A DNA stretch of 64,000 bases from Dermabacteraceae bacterium TAE3-ERU5 (GTDB lineage: Bacteria > Actinomycetota > Actinomycetes > Actinomycetales > Dermabacteraceae), in assembly GCA_019218375.1 (NCBI GenBank), contig JAHUUK010000006.1, positions 1-64,000 on the forward strand. The letters run 5' to 3'. Numbering within the stretch: position 1 is the stretch's first letter; each line of letters begins with the position of its first letter. Below the pieces are notes generated by a model. That model searched no databases and was not told the origin of the DNA. It saw only the letters and a program-made list of their open reading frames with translations. The position numbers and the translations under genes are program-made. Of this stretch, positions 26,259 through 33,663 are shown one piece after another.

Positions 26259-26539
26259 TTTCTCTGCCGACACTACCTTTTGCCGCAGCGTCCCCTCGGC
26301 AATTTTGCGGCATGTGCCCGCCCTTGAGCGCCCCTGCCTCTGTGCCCCCCCGCCCCCCGCATGGTGACGGCGGGCTCTATTTGGTTTTAGCTATCGTAAT
26401 TTTTTAATGCGAAAAATAAACTAATTACGATCCGCTGGCTGCACCCCTGAGGGGGTGCGGCGCCTGCCTGTAAGCAAGCAGACAAGAAAGAGCCGGGAAC
26501 CCCGACGCTTTCTGACGCGGTGTCATATAAATTATTTTT
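26259..26539 (+). other. AT-rich leader with hairpins upstream of the MFS exporter
   Basis: No gene is seen. Two hairpins stand out: ATCGTAATT (26393-26401) with AATTACGAT (26423-26431), and GCACCCC (26441-26447) with GGGGTGC (26452-26458). A weaker CTGCCTG/CAAGCAG pair follows, and the -10-like TAAATT at 26528-26533 sits 6 nt before the exporter ATG. The hairpins lie upstream of that -10, so they may end the lysozyme transcript or serve as an operator. I could not match a guanidine-type riboswitch. Confidence 0.4.
26528..26533 (+). promoter_or_regulatory. -10 element TAAATT for leaderless MFS exporter
   Basis: TAAATT, six bases, then ATG 26540. The competing ATG at 26555 has a spaced AGAGG and remains an alternative start. 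Confidence 0.45.
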
Positions 26540-28153
26540 ATGGCAGAGGCAAAAATGAAATCTGAACAAGAGGCCCAGGCCGATCCGAATCGTTGGAAGG
26601 CTCTCTGGGTACTCGCCCTAAGCCTGTCGCTCATCGTGCTAGACGGCTCAATCGTCTCGGTAGCGCTCCCAAATATCATCGCTGACCTGCACCTAAGCAT
26701 CACAAACGCGCAGTGGGTGAACTCCCTCTACGCGGTTATTTTCTCCGCTCTACTGCTCATTTCGGGGCGTCTTGGCGACCGCTTCGGCCGCCGCACGATG
26801 CTGATGATCGGCGTGAGCGTATTCGTCGGCTCCTCCATGTGGGCGGGCATGGCCACGGGCGCTAGCAGCCTCATCACGGCCCGTTTCGTGCAGGGCATCG
26901 GCGGCGCGCTCATCATGCCCTCCACGCTTTCCACCGTGAACGCCACCTTCCGGGGCAGGGAACGCGCGGCGGCGTTCGGCGTTTGGGGCGCGGTGATGTC
27001 GGGCGCGGCAGCCGTCGGCCCGCTGCTGGGCGGCTGGCTCACCACCTCATTCTCTTGGCGTTGGATTTTCTACGTAAATCTGCCGCTCGGCCTCTTAATC
27101 CTGGCGGGTGCCCTCACCTGGGTGGCGAACACCCGGGCGGAGCGCGCCCTGAGCGCCGATGGCACCCCCGTGGGTGGCTCCCTAGACCTGGTGGGAGCAC
27201 TGCTGAGCGGTTCGGCTTTCGGCATGATCGTGTTCGGCATCATCGAAGCGACCACGCTTGGCTGGTGGCGCGAGAAGCTGCCCCTGGATCTGCTGGGGCA
27301 CAAGATTCACGGTCCGGGCGGGCTTTCGCTGGTGCCGCTGCTGCTTTTCGTCGGCGTGATTTTGCTGGTTTGCTTCATCGCCTGGGAAAAGTACCTGGCG
27401 CGCCACAACCGCGAGGTGCTGCTTGATCTGACGCTGTTTAGGATCCCTACTTTCCGCTGGGGCAACCTGACGGCCATGACCGTGGCGGTCGGCGAATTCG
27501 GGCTGATTTTCGTCCTGCCCCTCTACCTGGTTAATGTGCGTGATCTCAGCACCCTGCAGGCGGGTCTGGTGCTGGTCGCAATGGCCGGTGGCGCGTTCGT
27601 TTCCGGCGCGTCGGCCCGACACATTGCGGGTCGCCTTGGCGCTCCCATCACCGTGGTGCTGGGTCTGGCCCTGGAGGTCATTGGCCTGGGAGCGCTCGCT
27701 TTCATCCTGCACCCGGGGGCATCGCTGCTGGTGGTGACGCTGCTGCTGGTGGTCTACGGTTTCGGCCTCGGTATCGCCTCCGCCCAGCTCACCAGTACTA
27801 TCCTGGCCGACGTTCCCACCGACCAGTCCGGGCAAGGCTCGGCCACGCAGTCCACCGCACGCCAGATCGGCACCGCCATGGGGGCTTCCGTAGCGGGTGC
27901 ACTGCTGGCGGGTAGCATGACGCATCTCAGCGCGGGCTTCACCGGCCCGAAGGCGGAGATGGCGCAGGCTGTGCACAACAGCGCGGGTTCCGCATTGCAG
28001 GGCCTGCGTGCGCAGCACGTGCCGTCGGCGCTGCTGGACGCGATGTACGACATGTTCACCGACGCGAGCCGAGTCGCGGTACTGGGAGCGGTGTTCTTCC
28101 TGGTGCTTGGGCTGCTGGGAGCCATTCAGGTAGCCCGGGTTTCGCGCGCGTAA
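26540..28153 (+). CDS. MFS drug exporter, DHA2 (EmrB/QacA) type
   Basis: The 537-residue protein has about 14 membrane helices. DHA2 signatures are present: LDGSIVSVALPNI in helix 1, the motif-A loop GRLGDRFGRR, and motif C in WGAVMSGAAAVGPLLGG. Proteins of this kind export hydrophobic or cationic drugs in exchange for protons. The start at 26540 fits a leaderless transcript; the ATG at 26555 with an AGAGG five bases upstream would shorten it by five residues. No TetR-type regulator is adjacent. The substrate cannot be read from sequence. Confidence 0.88.
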   Translation: MAEAKMKSEQEAQADPNRWKALWVLALSLSLIVLDGSIVSVALPNIIADLHLSITNAQWVNSLYAVIFSALLLISGRLGDRFGRRTMLMIGVSVFVGSSMWAGMATGASSLITARFVQGIGGALIMPSTLSTVNATFRGRERAAAFGVWGAVMSGAAAVGPLLGGWLTTSFSWRWIFYVNLPLGLLILAGALTWVANTRAERALSADGTPVGGSLDLVGALLSGSAFGMIVFGIIEATTLGWWREKLPLDLLGHKIHGPGGLSLVPLLLFVGVILLVCFIAWEKYLARHNREVLLDLTLFRIPTFRWGNLTAMTVAVGEFGLIFVLPLYLVNVRDLSTLQAGLVLVAMAGGAFVSGASARHIAGRLGAPITVVLGLALEVIGLGALAFILHPGASLLVVTLLLVVYGFGLGIASAQLTSTILADVPTDQSGQGSATQSTARQIGTAMGASVAGALLAGSMTHLSAGFTGPKAEMAQAVHNSAGSALQGLRAQHVPSALLDAMYDMFTDASRVAVLGAVFFLVLGLLGAIQVARVSRA

Positions 28154-28161
28154 ACTATCCG

Positions 28162-28197
28162 CTAGGTGCTCCCCGGTTTATCCGGGGAGCACCCTAG
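28162..28197 (+). terminator. Hairpin between the MFS exporter and lysX
   Basis: CTAGGTGCTCCCCGG pairs with CCGGGGAGCACCCTAG around a 5-nt loop with one bulge. There is no clear T-run, so termination may be weak or partial. Confidence 0.6.
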
Positions 28198-28225
28198 TAA
28201 AGCTACGCGTATAAGGAGCAGCAGT

Positions 28226-31200
28226 ATGTCCGGGGACGCCTCGAGCTCAGTGACCATGAGACGCAGGGAAACCTGGGCCAGGGTAATAGTGTGGACGTAC
28301 ACATTTGCCGCGGTGCTATCCGTATTCCTGCTCCTGTTTCGGCATTCCTACGGTCCGCAGCAGAGCCTGATAGAGGCGGTATTCACGGGCCTGAACGTGC
28401 CGCTTAGCCCCTCCCTGGTATCGGTGGCCCTGCTCACCCTGCTTTCGGGGGCGCTGCTGCGCCGCAAACGCGTGGCGCTCATGTTCGTGGCGGCTTTTCA
28501 GCTGTTCGGGCTGATCATCAGTGCGGTAATCATATTTTTGGTTTTCCAGGAATCCGCACTCCCGCCGTTGCAGGCCATGCAAACCGACCCCGAAGTGTTT
28601 GCGGAAGTGATCCAGAACGCTGTTTTGATTCTGGTCGCGGGACTGCTGCTGTGGCTTACCTGGTGGGTGCGTAGCCGTTTCCCCGCCAGGCTCAGCCCCG
28701 GTTCTCTGCTGCTTGCCGCGGCGGTTTTTGTGACCGGATTCGTTATCAGCGTGGCGGTAACGCACGTGCTGGTGATGCTGAACGGCGGCACGGCAATATT
28801 CGATTGGCGGATTCTTTCTAACGCGGTGGCGCGTGCGTTTGGCCTGGTAGAAGGCCCGGCGGAGGATGTCGCTGGGGTTCCGCGCTGGATTCTCGGCGTT
28901 TCTGGCTTGCTGGTGGGCCTGACCATCTTCCTCACCGCCTACGTGTTCATGCGTTCCTCGCGCCGCGCCACCCAGTGGACCGGCGATAAAGAGGTGGCGC
29001 TGCGCGCACTGCTCGCGGAATACGGGCAGCTAGATTCCCTTTCCTATTTCGCTACCCGCCGCGATAAAACCCTGATTTTTTCTCCCGACGGCAGGGCGGC
29101 AATCGCCTATCGGGTGATCGGTTCGGTGGCGTTGGCGTCGGGCGATCCTGTCGGCCCCGCTTCCGCCTGGCCCGCCGCGATTGCGGAGTTCATGAACCGG
29201 GCCCGACTGTACGGCTGGGTGCCAGCCGTGATTTCTTCCGGTGAAAAAAGCGCCCGCGCCTGGGCCGACGCTGGCTTGCAGGTGTTCCCGATGGGCGATG
29301 AGGCGATCCTGCACAGCTCTCGTTTCGATCTGGCAAACACCTCCATGACGCAGGTGCGCCGTGCCGTAAACCATGCCCGCAAAGCCGGCATGAGCGTAAA
29401 GATTCGCAGGCACAGCGAGCTTTCTAAGGACGAAATGGCTGCCCTGGTGCGCCTGGCTGATGAATGGCGTGAGGGCGGGCCGGAGCGCGGCTATTCGATG
29501 GCGCTGGGCCGCCTTGCCGATCCGGCCGACGGCAACTGCGTGCTGGTTTCCGCGCACGACGACCGAGGCGAAATGCAGGGCTTCCTGTCGTTCGTTCCCT
29601 GGGGGCGCGCCGGTGCCTCCCTGGATTTGATGCGCCGCAGCCCCGAGGCCCCCAACGGCGTGAACGAGTTCATGGTGGCCACCCTCTTAGAGGACGGCCC
29701 GGACCACGGCATAACCGAGGTCAGCCTGAACTTCGCCATGTTCAGGGGCATATTCGAGGAGGCGCAGCGGCTGGGTGCCAGCCCGTTCACGCGCTTTAAT
29801 TCGCGACTGCTTGGCAGGCTGGATCGTTTCTTCCAGCTGGAAAGCCTCTACCGGGCAAACCAGAAGTATCAGCCCGAATGGGTGCCGCGCTACCTCTGCT
29901 TCGACGGTTCACTTTCGTTCGTGCGGGTGGCTTTCGCGGCGGGTATCGCCGAAGGTTTCGTGCCCGTACCGTTCCTGCGCGCCGGAGACGGCGGGGAACA
30001 GCTTTCCGCCGTCCAGCTGGCGGAGGTAGAGGAACTATCGCGCCGCAAGATCGACCTGGAAAGCCTGGAGCCGCGCCGTTCCGACCAGTCGCGCCACCGC
30101 GTGCGCCACGCCCTGGCGCTGCGTGAGGCAGGCATGGAGCCTTATCCGATCGGCCTGGCTGCCCCGGACTCGTTCGCTAAGGTCTGGGACGCTCTGCGCC
30201 AGCCGCAGCGGCGAGGCCAGCGGCCGCGCCGCTTCACCCTGGCGGGCAGGGTGCGCTACCTGCGCCACCACGGCGGGGTCAGCTTCGTCGGCCTCACCTA
30301 CGGCGGGCGCACCATTCAGGTGGTGGCGGAGCGTGAACGCCTGGGTGCCGACAGCCTGCGGCTGCTGCAGCGGCTGGTTGATACCGGCGATCTGCTCCAG
30401 GTGCAGGGCCACTGTGGGCGCTCCCGCAGCGGCGAAAAGTCCCTGCTGGCGCGCAACTGGGTGATGGCGGCGAAGGCGCTGCAGCCGATCCCATTCACCG
30501 CGTTTGATGATCCGGAGAGCCGCCTGCGCAGGCGCTCCACGGACCTGATCGTGCACCCGCGCGAGGCCGGTCTTTTGGTGGCGCGCGCCAAGGTGGTTTC
30601 CGCCGTGCGTTCCTTCCTGGCGGGGGAGGGTTACATAGAGGTGGAAACCCCGATGCTGAACGTGGTGCACGGCGGCGCGAGCGCCCGCCCGTTCCGCACG
30701 CACATTAACGCCTACGGCATGGATTTGACGCTGCGCATCGCGCCGGAACTGTACCTGAAACGCCTGTTGGTCGGGCAGCTCGGGCCGATCTTCGAGATCG
30801 GGCGCAACTTCCGTAACGAGGGCGCCGACGCCACCCACAACCCGGAATTCACGGCCCTGGAAGCCTACGCGCCGTACGCGGATTACACGGTCATGCGCCA
30901 CCTGACCGAACGCATGATCAAGGCCGCCGCGACCGCCCTCTACGGCTCCCCCCTGCTGCCGCTTTCCGACGTGCGCGATGATTCTGCGGCGGCGAAGCTG
31001 ACCGACGTTTCCGGCCCCTGGCGCACCGTGAGCGTATGCGATGCGGTGTCAGAGGCCGTCGGCATGCCGGTCAGCCTGGAAACCGACTTCGAGGACCTGC
31101 TCTGCCTGGCCCGCAAACACGAAATCCATGTGCGTGACGACATGGGACCGGGCGCGCTGATCGAGGAACTCTACGGCGAACTGGTCGAACCGAAAACCAT

Positions 31201-31564
31201 CGAGCCGACCTTCTACACCGATTTCCCGTTGGAAACATCGCCCCTGACCGGCCCGCACCGCAGCGCCCCCGGCCTGGTGGAACGCTGGGACCTGGTGGCG
31301 AACGGCATGGAGATCGGCACCGCCTATTCGGAACTGGCCGACCCGCTGGAGCAGCGCCGCCGCCTCACCGAACAGTCCCTCAAAGCCGCCGCGGGCGACC
31401 CGGAGGCGATGGAGATCGACGAGGACTTCCTATACGCGCTGGAAAACGGCATGCCCCCGGCGGGCGGGCTCGGTATCGGCATGGACAGGCTGGTTATGCT
31501 GCTGACCGACACGAATATCCGCGAGGTGCTTTCCTTCCCGTTCGTAAAACCGGCGGGGCGGTAA
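28226..31564 (+). CDS. lysX: Bifunctional lysylphosphatidylglycerol synthase / lysyl-tRNA synthetase
   Basis: The ATG at 28226 has AAGGAG seven bases upstream; an earlier ATG at 28166 lies in the terminator and is rejected. The 1112-residue product has an MprF-like membrane part (residues 1-245). The DUF2156 aminoacyl-transfer domain starts near 256 (ALRALLAEYGQLDSLSYFA). An OB-fold anticodon-binding domain lies at about 670-760, and a class II LysRS core carries motif 2 FEIGRNFRNEG (about 855) and motif 3 GLGIGMDRL (about 1081). It charges tRNA-Lys and transfers lysine to phosphatidylglycerol, reducing negative surface charge and so sensitivity to cationic peptides. This fusion is typical of actinobacteria such as Mycobacterium. 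Confidence 0.95.
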   Translation: MSGDASSSVTMRRRETWARVIVWTYTFAAVLSVFLLLFRHSYGPQQSLIEAVFTGLNVPLSPSLVSVALLTLLSGALLRRKRVALMFVAAFQLFGLIISAVIIFLVFQESALPPLQAMQTDPEVFAEVIQNAVLILVAGLLLWLTWWVRSRFPARLSPGSLLLAAAVFVTGFVISVAVTHVLVMLNGGTAIFDWRILSNAVARAFGLVEGPAEDVAGVPRWILGVSGLLVGLTIFLTAYVFMRSSRRATQWTGDKEVALRALLAEYGQLDSLSYFATRRDKTLIFSPDGRAAIAYRVIGSVALASGDPVGPASAWPAAIAEFMNRARLYGWVPAVISSGEKSARAWADAGLQVFPMGDEAILHSSRFDLANTSMTQVRRAVNHARKAGMSVKIRRHSELSKDEMAALVRLADEWREGGPERGYSMALGRLADPADGNCVLVSAHDDRGEMQGFLSFVPWGRAGASLDLMRRSPEAPNGVNEFMVATLLEDGPDHGITEVSLNFAMFRGIFEEAQRLGASPFTRFNSRLLGRLDRFFQLESLYRANQKYQPEWVPRYLCFDGSLSFVRVAFAAGIAEGFVPVPFLRAGDGGEQLSAVQLAEVEELSRRKIDLESLEPRRSDQSRHRVRHALALREAGMEPYPIGLAAPDSFAKVWDALRQPQRRGQRPRRFTLAGRVRYLRHHGGVSFVGLTYGGRTIQVVAERERLGADSLRLLQRLVDTGDLLQVQGHCGRSRSGEKSLLARNWVMAAKALQPIPFTAFDDPESRLRRRSTDLIVHPREAGLLVARAKVVSAVRSFLAGEGYIEVETPMLNVVHGGASARPFRTHINAYGMDLTLRIAPELYLKRLLVGQLGPIFEIGRNFRNEGADATHNPEFTALEAYAPYADYTVMRHLTERMIKAAATALYGSPLLPLSDVRDDSAAAKLTDVSGPWRTVSVCDAVSEAVGMPVSLETDFEDLLCLARKHEIHVRDDMGPGALIEELYGELVEPKTIEPTFYTDFPLETSPLTGPHRSAPGLVERWDLVANGMEIGTAYSELADPLEQRRRLTEQSLKAAAGDPEAMEIDEDFLYALENGMPPAGGLGIGMDRLVMLLTDTNIREVLSFPFVKPAGR

Positions 31565-31595
31565 AACGCACCTCCCGCGCGGGGTGCGGGTGGGT

Positions 31596-31601
31596 TAATC
31601 T
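31596..31601 (+). promoter_or_regulatory. -10 element TAATCT for leaderless ppk2
   Basis: TAATCT, six bases, then the ppk2 ATG at 31608; no Shine-Dalgarno is present. Confidence 0.55.
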
Positions 31602-31607
31602 TTAGCC

Positions 31608-32474
31608 ATGTCACGCAACGATCAGCTGATTCCCGGTAAGCCCCCCAAGCTGGATAAGGACCGCTACGAAAAGGAGCTTGCGCGCCTGCAGGCCGAACTC
31701 GTGGCCATGCAGCAGTGGGTGATCGAAAAAGGCGAACGGGTCTGCCTGATCTTTGAGGGCCGCGATGCGGCAGGAAAGGGCTCCGCGATCAAGCGGATCA
31801 CCCAGTACCTGAACCCACGCCACTGCCGGATCGTGGCGCTGCCCGCGCCCACCGAACGGGAAAAAACCCAGTGGTACTTCCAGCGCTACATCCAGCACCT
31901 GCCCGCCGCCGGGGAAATCGTCATCTTCGACCGTTCCTGGTACAACCGGGCCGGTGTTGAGCGCGTCATGGGCTTTTGCAACGAGGTGCAATACCACCGC
32001 TTCCTGCGGCAGGCCCCCGACTTCGAGCGCATGCTGGTAGAAGACGGTATTCGCCTGATCAAATACTGGTTCTCCGTGTCGGACGAAGAACAGGAGGCGC
32101 GTTTCCGCTCCCGCGCAGAGGATCCGATGCGCCGCTGGAAGCTATCCCCGATGGACGTCGAATCCATCAGCCGCTGGGAGGACTACTCCCGCGCAAAGGA
32201 CGCCATGTTCGCCGCGACCGACACCCCCTGGGCGCGCTGGTACACGGTGGAAAGCGAAGACAAGAAGCGTTCGCGCATCAACGTCATCAACGACATCCTG
32301 CACCGGATCCCGTGGGAATTCATCGAACCGAAGAAGATCGAGATTCCCTCCCGCCCGCCGGAGCAGGGATACGAACGCCCCGACCGTAGCGACTACGTCT
32401 ATGTAGAGGACGTCGCGTCGGATCTGGAAAAGAAAAAGAAGACCCAGCGCAAAGAAGAAACCTCCGGTGACTAA
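31608..32474 (+). CDS. ppk2: Polyphosphate kinase 2
   Basis: The 288-residue protein matches a single-domain PPK2: Walker A GRDAAGKGSAI, the lid region ALPAPTEREKTQWYFQRY, and Walker B FDRSWYNRAGVE. It uses polyphosphate to phosphorylate nucleotides (class I acts on NDPs). The C-terminal tail is Lys/Glu-rich. The start is leaderless-like. The last eight bases overlap the start of the permease gene downstream, so the two are co-transcribed. Confidence 0.93.
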   Translation: MSRNDQLIPGKPPKLDKDRYEKELARLQAELVAMQQWVIEKGERVCLIFEGRDAAGKGSAIKRITQYLNPRHCRIVALPAPTEREKTQWYFQRYIQHLPAAGEIVIFDRSWYNRAGVERVMGFCNEVQYHRFLRQAPDFERMLVEDGIRLIKYWFSVSDEEQEARFRSRAEDPMRRWKLSPMDVESISRWEDYSRAKDAMFAATDTPWARWYTVESEDKKRSRINVINDILHRIPWEFIEPKKIEIPSRPPEQGYERPDRSDYVYVEDVASDLEKKKKTQRKEETSGD

Positions 32475-33552
32475 GGAACGGGCAGAGCAGGACGCGCCGC
32501 TCATTCCCCGTGCGCTGCTGCTCCTGGTCGGTATAGCCTCCGCATGGCTTGCCCTACAAGGAATGCAGGCGTTAGCGCCGCTGATAGTGCCGGTTTTCTT
32601 GGCCCTGAACCTATTGATTGCGGTACATCCGGTGGGCGCGTTTTTCACCAAACGAGGCCTGCCCGCGATCTTCGGGGCACTACTAAACATGGTGCTCGTG
32701 CTGCTGGCGCTGTTTTCCTTCTTCGCAATCATCGCCTGGGCGATAGCGCAGCTGGTGGCGAAATTGCCCGAATACTCCGGTGAGTTCAACGCCCTGCTAG
32801 CCGACGTATTCGATCAGCTCGGCAGGCTGGGAATGGGGCAGCAGCAGATAAACGACTGGGTATCGAAGTTCGATGCCTCAAACATCATGGGAGTGCTAAA
32901 CCAGGCGCTTAGCTCCGTCAGTAGCGTGAGCGGCCTGCTCGGCACGGCCGTCGCGGTGCTGATCTTTTTCGCCCTCGATTCCCTGACCCTGCGCGATCGG
33001 CTTTCCGTGGTCGCGCTGCGCCACAGCGCGGTTGCGTCGGCCCTGCTTGAGTTCTCCCACAGCGTGCGCACCTACTGGATCGTGACCACGCTGTTTGGTG
33101 CGGTGGTAGCGGCGATAGACGGCGTATTCCTGTGGTGGCTCGGCGTGCCGATGCCCGCCGTTTGGGCCGTGCTGCTGTTCCTAGCCAACTACATTCCGAA
33201 CATCGGTTTCGTGTTTGCGATGGTGCCGCCCACCCTGATGGCGCTGTTTGCGCAGGGCGTGCCGACCGCCATCGCGGTGGTGGCGGTATGCACCGGCGTG
33301 GCGATGGTTTTGCAGGGGCTGGTGCAGCCGCGCGTCACCGGCAAGGCGGTCGGAGTGAACGCCTCCGTCTCGTTCCTGTCGGTTCTTTTCTGGTCTTGGG
33401 TGCTGGGGGCGGCGGGCGCGCTGCTGTCGGTCCCGATGACTCTGTTCATGAAAAGCCTGCTGGTGGATGCTGACCCGCGCGCCCGCTGGGTCAATGCTTT
33501 CCTGGCCGCCGAGCCTTCCCCAAAAGAGGTAAAAAGTACCTCTGACGTGTGA
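32467..33552 (+). CDS. AI-2E family (PerM/UPF0118) permease
   Basis: The GTG at 32467 overlaps the end of ppk2. The 361-residue protein has about eight membrane helices, with the typical long soluble loop between helices 3 and 4 (LPEYSGEFNALLADVF). The C-terminal signature LANYIPNIGFVFAMVPP is also present. Members export autoinducer-2 or other small solutes, or act as Na+(Li+)/H+ antiporters; sequence alone cannot choose. Its position just upstream of the Mrp antiporter operon may hint at ion homeostasis. Confidence 0.85.
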   Translation: MTKERAEQDAPLIPRALLLLVGIASAWLALQGMQALAPLIVPVFLALNLLIAVHPVGAFFTKRGLPAIFGALLNMVLVLLALFSFFAIIAWAIAQLVAKLPEYSGEFNALLADVFDQLGRLGMGQQQINDWVSKFDASNIMGVLNQALSSVSSVSGLLGTAVAVLIFFALDSLTLRDRLSVVALRHSAVASALLEFSHSVRTYWIVTTLFGAVVAAIDGVFLWWLGVPMPAVWAVLLFLANYIPNIGFVFAMVPPTLMALFAQGVPTAIAVVAVCTGVAMVLQGLVQPRVTGKAVGVNASVSFLSVLFWSWVLGAAGALLSVPMTLFMKSLLVDADPRARWVNAFLAAEPSPKEVKSTSDV

Positions 33553-33601
33553 GTATTCGCCGATCCCGGGACTTTTTCGCGGTAGCCCCGTAGGTACTTG
33601 C

Positions 33602-33607
33602 TAGTAT
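33602..33607 (+). promoter_or_regulatory. Candidate -10 element (TAGTAT) of the mrp operon
   Basis: TAGTAT about 57 nt before the mrpA start, in the only gap (111 nt) between the permease and the operon. No clear -35 is seen. Confidence 0.35.
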
Positions 33608-33663
33608 CGCCCCATGCTTGCCTTCCCGAATATGCCCTTCGGCTGCCGGAAGGATGAGCGGCT

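Noticed and set aside
26393-26539. Guanidine riboswitch before the MFS exporter
   Set aside because: The hairpins do not carry the conserved loop motifs, and the putative transcription start is downstream of them.
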